Shown: piece by piece, positions 1 to 10,839 of the stretch | Numbering within the stretch: position 1 is the stretch's first letter | How the letters are laid out: each line of letters begins with the position of its first letter | Source of the DNA: Zygnema circumcarinatum | Taxonomy: Eukaryota > Streptophyta > Zygnematophyceae > Zygnematales > Zygnemataceae | NCBI GenBank assembly: GCA_037447605.1 | Contig: CM074806.1 | Span: 2,895,400-2,959,399, forward strand | Direction: 5' to 3' | DNA length: 64,000 bases | Notes under the pieces: generated by a model | Told to the model about the DNA's origin: nothing | The model's input: only the letters and a program-made list of their open reading frames with translations | Databases searched by the model: none | Position numbers and translations under genes: made by a program

Positions 1-3000
1 CACGGGGAGGGAGGCGGAGAGAGAGAGAGAGGGGAGGGAGCCTGCTGGAAGTAACGCTGGGAGGGCTGCCTGGTAGGCAGTGGTAACATGCGCCCTCTTA
101 TGCAGGAAATCATACCTGCAGCCGTGCCGGGCGAGTCTCAATGGAGCCATTGAAAACCACTGATTCGAAAAGTGCAAAGAACAGAGACTCCACACTCATT
201 CATTCTCGCTAGTGAAGGGGTTTTCGGGCTGAGAGTTGAGACCATGAGCTTGTCCATTTACCTTGCGAAGCACAGAATGGAATACTATGGCACTTACACA
301 TGATCTGTCGACCAGGCGCCTTCACAGAGCGCAGCCGAAAGGCGAACCAAAGGGATGACGCGGTAAGGGAACTCGTCCCGTTGGCTGAACAGAAGGCTTC
401 TGATTGGCTCGTCCATGACCACGTTCCGGTCCCAAAGCTCGTTGCAGAGGACCTCCTGATGGGCCGAAGGGCAAATGCAATGCATTCAACAAGCATTCGG
501 GAATTCGTCGGAAATGAATAGCCTATCTCTTCATACTAGCGACATTATTCTCCTGGTGAATATCCTATTCTCCTAGTAGGGAGGGAAAGGATGGGGGGAG
601 TTCACCGGGGGCATTAGGGAACACTGATTTATCGGTGGTTTGCTGACACCAGAAATGCCTGAGACTGCTGATTAAAAAAAGTACATAGTGAGGCTGAGAG
701 TTAGCAAAGACTATGGGGTCTTGAAACTCCATACTTGGCCGCGGAAAGCGTTGGTTAAAATGGTGACGACCCAGCGGATTCCTTCAGACTCCATCTGATT
801 CTGGCCAGCACGAAGAACAAAAGGGAAGCCATAAGTGGGAGGAACAAGGAGTCAAGCACAGGCGTATTAAGTCATCTTTCAAAGGCGGCAAGACGTTTGT
901 CAACAATTTGAAAGTAACGTCAAAAGTCCTACAAAGCATACTTGAAAGGAAAGAAGGAAGCAAAGTTCCCCATACCTCTTTCCGTTCGCCCATCGTTGAA
1001 TTCAGGAAGAATTGACCAACTGAGAGGTGGGTCAGAAAGCCTATGTTACATCTAAGCTTAACCCGTGCGCTTTGAACACTACAAAAAGGTGCGAGGAAAT
1101 GAATACCTGGTCCGCAAAGTTGTATGCTGCCAAAAGGCCGCTCATAAGGGACTTTATGACGCTCTCATAGCCCGCCATTCTCATCTGCAGGCAGCAAGGG
1201 GCAGAAAGCAAGCATCGACACGGCGGTTTCACTCCACGGAAAGAGACAGAGAAGTCAGGGAAAGGAGAACGAGGGCCAGAAGGACGGCTAGAGAATGTCT
1301 GATATGGACTGAAAGACAAAATAATTGACAAAGGGAACACGGGCACGAGCAGGGAGAGAAAGAGATGGAACATGCCCTGACACCAGCAGGGGGGGATGAG
1401 AAAGAGGTGGAGCAAGGGAGGAGAGGATAGCGGAGACGAACAAAGAAAGGCGAGAGGGAGTCACGGGAAAAGGACAAAGAACATAGGAGAGAAAATATGA
1501 CAGGACGACGGTAGAGTGTCAGATACAAAGATAGGCGGAGAGCAAGCGAAGAAGTCTAGTTTCCACTATCCAAGAACATGGCATCTGTTTCCTCAAAGGC
1601 AGCTTTGCACAGGCAGGGCTGACCTCTTCCTCCATGAGCGCTTCGTCGCAGAGAATAGAACGTAGGTAGGGGAGGGCCCCCTTGCTGCAGGCCGCCTGCA
1701 TATACGCGGCGTAGTCTATGGGGTCGGGGGGGGGGGCGGGTTCTATGTGGGTCTTCTCCACACAGATAAAAATAAACAGGAAAAAAGCAAGAGTCGAACG
1801 AGTCAGGCAGATAATTGTGACACCAACAGTATTTGCCAGTAACTTAAGCATGTGGAAAATCTGTCATTCTAAAACGAGGGAATGAAAATCATCATGTGAG
1901 GGTGACAATCTGCAGCATTCAATAGGATATGCTGAGCCAAGTTCCGGTTTTGCTTTAGACGTATTTGCCACAGTCAAATAGCCCATAAGCTTCTTCAATG
2001 CCAACATATCATGCCGTCAACTTCCATTGCCACAGTCTGTGGGCTCCACATGGCTTCAATCCTACACATACTCGACAATTATAGCCAAGCAAATGTCTAG
2101 ATCAGAAAGCTTTCTGAGACTTTACTCTCCCTCACCTGCAGCAGAGGTTCGTCAGGCAACGTCGACAGCAGGCGAGTGAGAACTGCCCACGCGAGCAGAA
2201 CCGGAGCGTATTCCGAAGCCACAGAGGGGTCGAGCTGCTGCATGAGCAAGTCCAGCTTGCGTACTTGCTCGAGAGAGTAGGGATACCCTCCGGACCTACG
2301 CTTGGGGAAGGCAAGCAAAGGAGAGCAAATCATGGGTTCAGCGGCACGTGGGTTTGTTCATGAGAGAGTTACGCAGCCCGAAGTACAAAGATTCTTCTCA
2401 TGACAAAGGTAAACCAACTATTAACGCTTCCTGAAATCGAGGTTTCAGGGTCAGCGCGGAAATGAAATTGAGCCATGGTCAGAAGGGCTTGAAATGGTTC
2501 ACCTGAAGGGCTTTCCTTGCTGCACCATGATGAGTAGGTTCTCGACACAGAGGCTTTCTATGAGGACTAACACAGCTAGCTTCTTTACTCGCTGTAGGGT
2601 TAATGCGGCTTTGGGTGTGACCGCAAGGAAATTGACTGTCGGAAAATCTTCTCGGCTTCCAAGGAGATGGGTCTGTTCATCAATGTTAAAGTGTCAAAAT
2701 GGGAATCGACCACCATAATCTTTGATTTTGTGCAACTCCAAAAACATTCACGTACGAACTCTTGGGATCAATTTCTCTATCATCTTACTATGCCATCCAT
2801 AAAGAATGATTCTCTTCTTTCTCCTTTCACCGATGGTGAGTCCTCATGAGACAAACAGGAGCCTGCTAGAACCTTTCCAGAAAGCGCAAAAGTAGCAGCA
2901 ACGTTGAAACAAATGAGACAAATTCACTGTTTCATAATAAGCACGAATTCTCTTACCTTTAAACAAACTATCAACATTTGAACTTGCTCAAATGTACTGT

Positions 3001-6000
3001 CCACCTCATAGAAATAGAGAAATAATATATCGAACAGCAGCGACAGTTCCATGCTCCGTTCCTCAACCCAAAGGTCCATGGTTCCTTTACTCTGAAACAC
3101 ATTGCGCATTGTGAGGACATAGCCGGCTACCAAAAGCTACAAAGTAAACAACCACAGTACACGCGAAGAAGTCCCTCCAAGTCAAAAGCTCGTCAGCCAT
3201 TAACACTCATCTTGAATCGAAATCAGAAGTAAGCTCACACTCACCAAATGTATTGGGGGTGCTTCCACTAACTGATTCTGAAGCAACGAAAGGATGTTGG
3301 ATAGGAGGCCCTCCTGAATGAGCTGATTCGCTTCCTTTTGGACAACTTCATCTATTGACCAAATATCTTCTGCTTCTGACATCACAGAGCCGCCGAGCAA
3401 AAAAATGTGTCGCATCAGAACCAAGCAGCAGCCAAGCACTCTATGAACATTGCTGTCAAACACATTGATGAAATGCAGGTTCCATAAACACAACTTTATA
3501 GAAAACAACTGAACTTGGGACAGTTTGCATGGCGACATTCGACAATGTAAGGAAGAAAAAAGTATGAAATTGCTCTCGTGACATATCAAAGCATTACTGA
3601 GTAAACCTTGACATTTCCACAAGAAATATTGGGGAAAAGATGATCACCGCGTAGAGTCAACAATGTCCGAATGCACATCAAAAGACTTTGCCTCTCCAAA
3701 AAATATTGAGATGCTATCTGCCCCCATTTCACATCTTCCCACAAAGATTAACGCTTAAAAACCATAAAACTTTAATGTTCCAACGATTAAGTACTTTGAT
3801 GAGTCTAACAACGTCTTCGTTTTCAAAAGCGACCAAACTCTCCTTACAATACGCCATTGCAATGATGAGACTTATCGCTGATTATGACTCTGCATACAGC
3901 TCACATGAAAACGGTTTCCAAAACCAGGATCCATTCATGGAACTCACACTGAATAAAACGGCTGTGTCTACACGATGTCCGGTGTCAATCTTTGCCGAAT
4001 CATTCAGAGTTCGAGTCACCAATATGTAACTTTGTACTTCATCCAAATTCTGCTCTCCACGTTCACAAAAGTCGAAACAACATCCAAGTACAGCAATAAG
4101 GATTTCGTGCTCTTTTAATCAAGTGACATTTCACTGTTTCGAATACAGCACTCCAATGTGGGATTCAACTTCAATTATAAGGAGGTTTTGCAATGGAACT
4201 AGTTATGGAAGATGGCGTTCCTCCACAATAAAGGCCTCTTATTGGTCGACTGACCTACTGATCCGCGGATACCACGACACTCGACCATCCTTGCTGACAT
4301 GGTTGTGCATTAGTAGAGCATAATATCAACGATGAGAGAATCCACATTGACCGGAGATTACTCCTTTGAATAAGTTGTGTCACCTTACGGACAATAGGCC
4401 GTGATTTTTGCTGCTACGGTTTTGAGTAAAGTCTTACTATGTTGCGCTGCATACCGTAGCATACAATTTTAGACTTCCATATATCTGTTTAAGGATATCT
4501 GTCTGACAATTGGACCTGTCGACTTCGAACATGATAATGTGAATAAATAGAAAACTTCTATCGTAAAGATTTTTTCTTCCTTCTCAATTTTCTGCTCTAT
4601 CATCTCGACGGATCAACGCACCTAGTTTCATGCCACTTTGACCTACACTTATCTAACAGATACACGTTTGATTCAAGCATTCTCATAGCTCTTGGTCCCT
4701 GTGTCAATATGCAGTTGTCTGCCAAAGTAAGGAAACCATTTGGTTGTACAATGGTTACGTCTACCTTGCTTCATATTCCTGCATATTTGTTTTTTTTAAA
4801 TTGTGAAACGAAAGTGTTATCGACTCTGGCAGTAGGGAAATGTAAAGCTCACCAGGTGAGTACTTGCTTCCAAGGCCACCTTTTTCAATCCCTCCTTTAC
4901 TTGAAGTTGGCATGTGCCCACTTCAACATTTGGAGCTTCCAAAGCTGACCGAGAGTTGGAGTTTGGTGGCCTGAACTGCGCAAGTGATAGGAGCAACCAA
5001 TTGTGTACTTCCTGCAGCAATTGGCCCTGGGTGGCAACAAGGGATACACATACTTGTCAGTGGAAATCAAACACGTTCCCGTCGACGTTTGCCTGCCAAC
5101 ACGGCAGCTGCCATTAAAGACCCAGACACTTTGCAGCTTCTGGTTTCCTGTTAAGCAACAATGTAGTTCATAACCTCACAGCCAGCATGGTGAGATCGTC
5201 ATACAGTCTTTTCAGGCCAACTTCAAACTTTGTTGCTTAGTCTTGAGCCTTCGCATGTGGCCGAGTCTCTGCTGCGTACTTATTTTTCCCTTTTATCACA
5301 GAATCTAAATTATGAGAATCAGAAACGACCAAATATCCCATTTGAGTTACATTCTTTATAAAAAGGGCCGTAATCCATCGATGGTACAGTTTAGTTAAGT
5401 TTAGAAATAGGTCCGATGGCAGCTCGCCACGCTCACAATACTGATCGTACAGAATCTATTCTGCAGACATGGTGATTCGCCATCGGCAGTATGATGAAAC
5501 GAAACTAAGCAAGCCCATCAATGGAGTTCGGCCTTTCTCTTTTATTTAATGTTCGCAGCACTTGATAAAGAAAGAAAGAAAACGTTGTCAGAATCGTCCT
5601 ATTAACCCCCCTCTGAATGACTATCCAAGTAATACTAAAGCCTGAAACGGGAAGAAAAATAATTCAGGAAACAACTTAAATGCTCAAATTAAGCCTTCAA
5701 GAACTTTTGTTTTTGGCTGGGGGTATCCATTCTATATGCGTAAAACACTACCTAAAACAAGTCCATTGACATGGACCAAATTCTCCGCTGTCACTCCACC
5801 TGACAGACTCTGTAACTGCAGCTCCTCCAGAGTCACTTCACATAGTTCAGGTACCTTAAAAGATTAACTGAAATGCTCGAAGCAGCAGTTATAGAATTCT
5901 AAGAAAATAAATGATGAAAACAAATACCTTAACCCTGCATAACCGAAATACAACATAATTCGCTTGTGAAGGGATTCATTTTGCGATTTTTTAAGAACTC

Positions 6001-6392
6001 CCTCTGACTCAAAATGAACCCGTAACAAAGCTAAACGATTCTTCGCAAATCCTTCTCCAACGTCCAAAAAATAAGGAATCTTTACACTCCTACATTGCCT
6101 AGGAGGAGTCAAGAAACTCTGAAGAGGGGAAAAATTGCAGCGGAACGACCAACTGGCAGTTCTCCACAAGCACAAAATGGATGGGAATGCGAGGATAAAT
6201 TATTAAGTCTTGAAGCTTCATAATAGTGAGGGAGCATACAAGAGGGGTTTCAGAGCCAGCCGGCGATGGAGGGGGCTCCTCCGCAACAAGGAGGTCGAGG
6301 CGTTTGCAGAGCGCAGAAAACGACGGCCAGTAGAGCGCCGCGTCCACACGTCTGCTCGTCGCGCCGGCTATAGCTGCCGCGGCGGCGGCCAT
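1..6392 (-). CDS. NUP188: Nucleoporin NUP188, 5' two-fifths of the gene (3' end outside the window)
   Basis: Large scaffold nucleoporin of the inner ring of the nuclear pore. The gene reads leftward and leaves the window at base 1. Exons placed from GT-AG sites and phase: 6240-6392 (start MAAAAAAIAG), 5752-5854 (less sure), 4853-5026, 3948-4049, 3648-3717, 3245-3452, 2957-3091, 2503-2591, 2136-2295, 1567-1755, 1107-1184, 298-455 and 116-159. Landmarks shared with plant NUP188 in the same order are NLDEVQSYILV (exon at 3948), QYFLERQSLL (3648), DILFLYFYE (2957), LIESLCVENLL (2503), PVLLAWAV (2136), and CNELWDR with DEPIRSLL (298). Phases agree from 5026 to 3948 and from 3245 to 2136. The exon at 5752-5854 joins exon 1 in phase but not the next exon, and small exons are probably missing near 3452-3648, 455-1107 and 159-298. 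The product is all-helical, with no membrane segment. Confidence 0.88.
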
Positions 6393-7492
6393 GGCCCCGC
6401 ACGTGAGAGGGAGCAGCAGCAGGAGCTGGAGAAGGAGAGACGAGCCGAGCGAGAGGGGCGGAGGAGAGAGCGCGAGGCGAGGAAGGCGACGAGAGGCGCC
6501 GGAGAAAAGGTGTTCCCTCTGTATTCGAAAATATTTTCAGGCCTAGTCTCCACCACTTTGGGAAACTTCAAGCGGACCAATGTAAATGTTTCCGCTACAG
6601 CACTGTAGCATGGTACATTTACCGCACTGTACTGTACTGTAGTTGTAGCCGCTACTACTGAAATTTTGAGTTGAAACTTTTGGGCCCCTTCTAAAAACAA
6701 TTGCGGGCAGAAATTTGCGTTCCAAATTTGAATTGGGCGTCGGGCAGCCTCCGTCGCCCTCTGCCGCGCGGGCCGCCCGCCGCCTTGCGCTGTGTTGGTG
6801 GTGCTTCTGACGGGCGGGGCTCTTGGGCGCCTCCATTGCTGCCTCTCTTTGGGATGTTTCCTGGGTGCAGGCAGGGCCTCTGTGTTTTGGTTTCCGGGAG
6901 GGGTCTCTGCCGGGTCTTGTGGAGCTCGTAACGCGCGTCTGTGGCACACTGGTAAGGAATTCGCCCTCACACCTCTCCCCCATGCCGTTGTCAACTCGCT
7001 CGTGCTTGACCACGCAGGATTAATCGATCCTCCCATTTTTCTATAAATTTGTCTACAAGGGAGTCGTCGAGCACAGCTTGTGTGCTTTTACGTGCTGATT
7101 GAGTTATTTCCCGACACGGGATAGCGGGTTTGGTTTGCTGTTTCGACGTGGTGGAATCGACTACTGTCTATGTCACGGAGCACCCACTGCCATGTTCAAT
7201 TGTTACAATAGAGATAAAATAAGATCGGTTCGATGGAAATAGTTAGTCTAGTTTCTGGCATTCGGATGCTTACCAGAAGAGCTGTCATACAAACTGGCGT
7301 TAACCAACATGTCCTTTTAAAAAGGTATTTACACCCAGACATTTTGAGTCACAGTTGTTGCTTCTTCCCATGGATCACTCCCTAATATTTCCCTTGTTGT
7401 AAATAAAGTAGCTATACGGAGTTTAAGTCCTCATAGACACCACAAACTCGACCCTTAACCAAACTATACTTAATTCACTAATGCAACTGGTC
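6393..7492. other. Intergenic: NUP188 upstream region and pirin-1 downstream region
   Basis: The leftmost part, about 6393-6700, is the GC- and GA-rich leader and promoter of NUP188. It contains a short run of overlapping ACTGTA/TACAGT motifs near 6595-6650. The rest, to 7492, is AT-richer and lies behind the stop codon of the minus-strand pirin gene. Open frames of 150-220 codons here overlap each other on both strands, start in simple GC-rich sequence and have no recognisable domain, so I do not call them genes. Confidence 0.5.
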
Positions 7493-9315
7493 TTATCGTC
7501 GATTGGAAGATTTCCAAGTCTTCACCTTCTCAAACCCGTTCCTTCCCGTTTGATAGTCCCGAATAGCCTCCAATATTTCCTCCTTAGTGTTCATGACAAA
7601 CGGCCCGTATTGCGCAACCGGCTCGTTGATGGGCTGCCCTGCTATGAGCACAAAGCGCAGCGGCGTGTCCCCCGTGTTCCAGGCGCCCAGGCCGTCCCCG
7701 GGCCCCAGCTCGAGCGTGTGGTGTGCCGCCACGGGGTCCGCGCGTTCTGTTCCGAAGGTGCCGCTACCCTCCAGAGTGTACACGAAGCCGTTCCAGCCCT
7801 CGGGCACGGCCTGCTGCAGGCTCGCGCCGGGCTGCAGGGTGAAGTCGAGGTACATGGTGGGCGTGCGCGTGTACACGGGGGAGGCCACGCCCATGGACGA
7901 CCCGGCGATCACAGCGACCTTCACGCCGTCCTTCTCAACTTTGGGGATGTCCTTTGCTGACAGCTCCTGGTAATTGGGGGGGATCCTGTAGTTGCACAGC
8001 GGAATGGGAAATGTGAGTGACAGGGATGAGTCTGTCAACAATCACTTTATAACTCTGGGACAGTGCCGTGGACGGGAATCTTTCTGCACCGCTGCATCAA
8101 ATGCAAATCGTTTGTCTAGGGTGTGGCAGATTCAAATTGTTAGTCTATATGCCATCAAGAAATGGCCACATTGATGTGGGGCGACTGGACATGTGTCATA
8201 CATTTTGTCCTTGGCCGCCAAATTCACCCAGAGCTGCAGCCCGCGGCTCTCTCTATCCAACGCCGGCATTTCCGAGTGCACAATGCCCCGCCCAGCAGTC
8301 ATCCACTGCGCCAAAAAAAATTACACATGTAAGAATGTGTTTGCTTTACAAAAGTACACTCCCCGTAGTTTATGACGAGACGCATGATCTACAAAGTTAA
8401 GTTTGGCTGTCGACCCCTTACCTCCTCTCCTCAACCATCTGCCACAGCTACCACATTAACAGAGCCTCACCTGCACGTCCCCAGGCCCGAGAGTGCCTTT
8501 GTGGCCAGCAAAATCTTCATGCGTAAATGCTCCCTGCACATTGTAACGGGCGCGGTTCAAAAAAAGAGGCACACCAGCCGAACTGACTAAAAGGAAAGGG
8601 AGAGCAAACTTTTCAAAGTGGAAAGCAAAAGCCAACAATCTTAAGGTGAGAGTACCTCCAACAGGTAGCTCACGGTTTCAAAGCCTGCGACACAAACAGT
8701 ACACATGGTACCCGCACATTGCGGCGGCTATTAATCTTGGACTGGGTGGATGTAATGAGACTCCACGGTTTACGAAGAAAATAAAGCGAATGAGTTTGTG
8801 GGGTCAGAAGAAGTGCTGGAACTCCGTCTGGCAATGTGTGGGTGGTGGGGAGGAGGATGAGACTGCTGCTTACCTCTGTGAGGATGGTCGGGGAAGCCGG
8901 CGGGAGGCTTTACTGCAGCGAGAACAAGTAATCAATCACAAACTAGTTAGCGAGAATAAGAGGCAAGCAGCTGATCAATTTCCAATCCTTTCAAAAAAAG
9001 AGTGATACAAAATGCTCAGCCTGGGCAGCCCACTCACCCCGAGCCTCGTCCAGAAGGAGGAAAGGGTCCAGTGACTTCATCTCTGGCCTGCATTGTCACC
9101 ACCAAGCCCTCCGCTTTCAGCCTCCAACCCCACATCCCAAAAAATACTCTAAAATCAACTAGGAACAGAAAATCACCCAAAAAAATTACTACGCTCAATC
9201 CCCACCTGCCAATGCTCCTCCGAACGCGCGCTCCGTCCCCTTCTCCCTGTTCCTGCGACAGAAGCTTTCGCACGACCATCCGGGGCTGCTGGAAGGCTGC
9301 CCCCGCTGCCGCCAT
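7493..9315 (-). CDS. Pirin-family protein, copy 1 (7 exons, 295 aa)
   Basis: Bicupin iron-binding protein. In plants pirins bind the G-protein alpha subunit or act as transcription co-regulators, and some family members have quercetinase activity. Exons: 9206-9315, 9038-9087, 8874-8912, 8656-8684, 8471-8533, 8202-8305 and 7493-7985, together 888 bp with all phases consistent. Metal ligands expected of pirins are present: His63 and His65 in DHPHRG, and His107 and Glu109 in GIVHSE. Exon sizes equal those of copy 2 at 10840-12771, except that the last exon is 3 bp longer. Copy 1 has LLLDEAR where copy 2 and most pirins have LLLDEFR (residue 52 Ala instead of Phe). Of the last exon, 7584-7945 is identical in DNA to copy 2. 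The start was chosen because [11 protein letters not shown] aligns with [11 protein letters not shown] of copy 2. Confidence 0.95.
7584..7945 (-). repeat. 362 bp tract identical to 12322-12683 (inverted)
   Basis: This part of the last exon of pirin copy 1 is, read on the minus strand, base for base the same as 12322-12683 of copy 2 as far as I can compare by eye. The antisense-frame translations are also identical across it. The first mismatches are at 7946 (C versus T on the coding strand) and 7583 (G versus A). Outside these edges the two exons differ every few bases and the introns are not alignable by eye. Confidence 0.9.
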
Positions 9316-9859
9316 GCCGGCGACCTCCGTTCACCACAGAAGAAGGGAATGCAGGGAGGGAGGGACAAAATCTGCACAGATATGGAATCCTGCCAATTTG
9401 CATGCAAGACCCCAACTGAAACTCGTCGACTTTTGCCCTTCCTGAGAGCGAGGCGATCAAGAAGGCGCGGAGCGTTTTGGCGGGAAAGCTTCGGGCTCCT
9501 TCTAAATGTCGGTCGGGCAATTTCGTTGTAATTTCGAGGGGGGCACCTGGCAGTTATGCATCACGGTGTAACTAGCAGCATGGAGCGGGAAATGACGTGG
9601 AAATGAACCAATGAAAAGGCCCGAAGGAGGGTGGTGATGTCATCCGTCACACGGGACAAGGGACCGTTACGACATCTGCGGAACCAATCGGGGGGCGAGC
9701 GGTGACGAAAAATTAGAGAGTGTTTTCTTAAAATCAAATATTTCCTCCGTTCATGCAAAGCTTGAAACTAGAACAGCGACAGCAGTTTGCAGTGACCTCA
9801 GCAACTTCATGACGACATATCACCATATATGACCTAATCAAACGTAAGAAACTCATATT

Positions 9860-10415
9860 AGGGCGTGTCAGACTTAAAAATTCTCGTAATACTAAAAACT
9901 CGATATTCGTAACATTTCGAGTCAACGTCAGTAAAACTGAAATTCTCGAGCGTAGTTTTTCGCACTCGCGGCGCGGTCCTGTTCGCACTCCGCGATCGCC
10001 GTCTTCGCAACTTCGCCCTCGCGCGGGGCCCTCAGACTTAGAAACAGCGCCGGCGCGGCGCGCGGAGACCGCTTGTCGTTGTGTCGTGTTGCGCGTCACG
10101 GCCGGGCGCGGGCGCGGCCGGGAAGCCGGGAAAACAACCATGACGTCACGTTGACGCGATTTTCGCCAGTATTTTCTTCGCACGTCCATTTCGGCGCCTC
10201 TTTTGGGTGCGAACAAAATCGTGCGAAGAAGTGCCCTTTTCAGTAAACCCCACGGGTCAATCTTCGCAACGTTGACCCGTCGACTTAGCACAGTTGACTC
10301 CCGTTCGGTTCGGTTTAGGTTCGGGGGCGCGATGATTTTTAGTACTTAGTAACCTCGATTCTCGTAATACTAAAAACTCGATATTCGTAACGTTTTGTTA
10401 CGTCTGACACGCCCT
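9860..10415. mobile_element. MITE-like element with terminal inverted repeats
   Basis: The ends are AGGGCGTGTCAGAC at 9860-9873 and its reverse complement GTCTGACACGCCCT at 10402-10415. The triplet ATT flanks both sides (9857-9859 and 10416-10418), a possible 3 bp target duplication as made by PIF/Harbinger-type transposases. Inside each end lies a direct copy of a segment containing CTCGTAATACTAAAAACTCG and then ATATTCGTAAC (about 9883-9914 and 10361-10392). The interior is GC-rich and has no transposase frame, so this is a non-autonomous element. The superfamily is an inference from the 3 bp duplication only. Confidence 0.75.
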
Positions 10416-10631
10416 ATTTATAATGATAATCGTCCACCCGATTGGCTCCGCATATTTCGTGAGCATTTCAATCCTCAGTCGGGGCCTTGCGTCGGCCGTC
10501 CTCCCGGAGACCTCTCATTGGCTGGAATCCACGTCATGAATTCGTCATCCAGTTTGGCGTCGCCACGCGTCGCACATTGAAAGGAGAGCTCCGGAAGAGC
10601 GAAGGAGCCACGAAGCTCCCCTCTCCCACCC

Positions 10632-10643
10632 CCNNNNNNNNNN

Positions 10644-10681
<38 letters not shown>
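10632..10681. other. Assembly gap (10 N) in a poly-C tract
   Basis: Ten N at 10634-10643 sit between CCC and a run of about 38 C. The gap is a sequencing or assembly limit at a homopolymer and the true length is unknown. Proline/glycine-rich translations across it are artefacts. Confidence 0.98.
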
Positions 10682-10682
<1 letters not shown>

Positions 10683-10751
10683 AGGCGCTCTCTGAGAGAG
10701 AGAGATGGGGAAGGCGAAGAGAAGGGGAGGCGAGCGGAGCAGGGCGTGGCG

Positions 10752-10759
10752 CCACGTGG
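10752..10759. promoter_or_regulatory. G-box (CCACGTGG) upstream of pirin copy 2
   Basis: Palindromic CCACGTGG about 80 bp before the start codon at 10840. This is the core bound by plant bZIP and bHLH factors. Its function here is inferred from position only. Confidence 0.45.
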
Positions 10760-10839
10760 CAACTCTCCTCATGTGCGCAGCCGTAGCAGCTCCTTGTGCG
10801 CTCCTCCTCCGCGCCTCTCTTGGGCGCAAGGTTGTCACC

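Larger units (their letters stand above)
9316..10839. other. Shared upstream region between the divergent pirin genes
   Basis: About 1.5 kb separates the two start codons. It contains an inverted-repeat-bounded element at 9860-10415, a homopolymer C run with a 10-base N gap at 10632-10681, a short GA run (10695-10705) and a G-box 80 bp before the start of copy 2. Copy 2's reading frame stays open upstream to an ATG at 10705. I do not use that start because it crosses the GA run and lacks a counterpart in copy 1. Confidence 0.6.

Noticed and set aside
5928-6083. A frame with good splice sites between NUP188 exons 1 and 2
   Set aside because: It cannot be joined in phase to the next candidate exon without a stop, and no NUP188 landmark is in it. 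Exon 1 joins 5854 directly in phase, so this is treated as intron.
6368-7036. 222-codon minus-strand frame and overlapping plus-strand frames
   Set aside because: GC-rich low-complexity sequence over the NUP188 promoter, open in several frames at once and with no domain.
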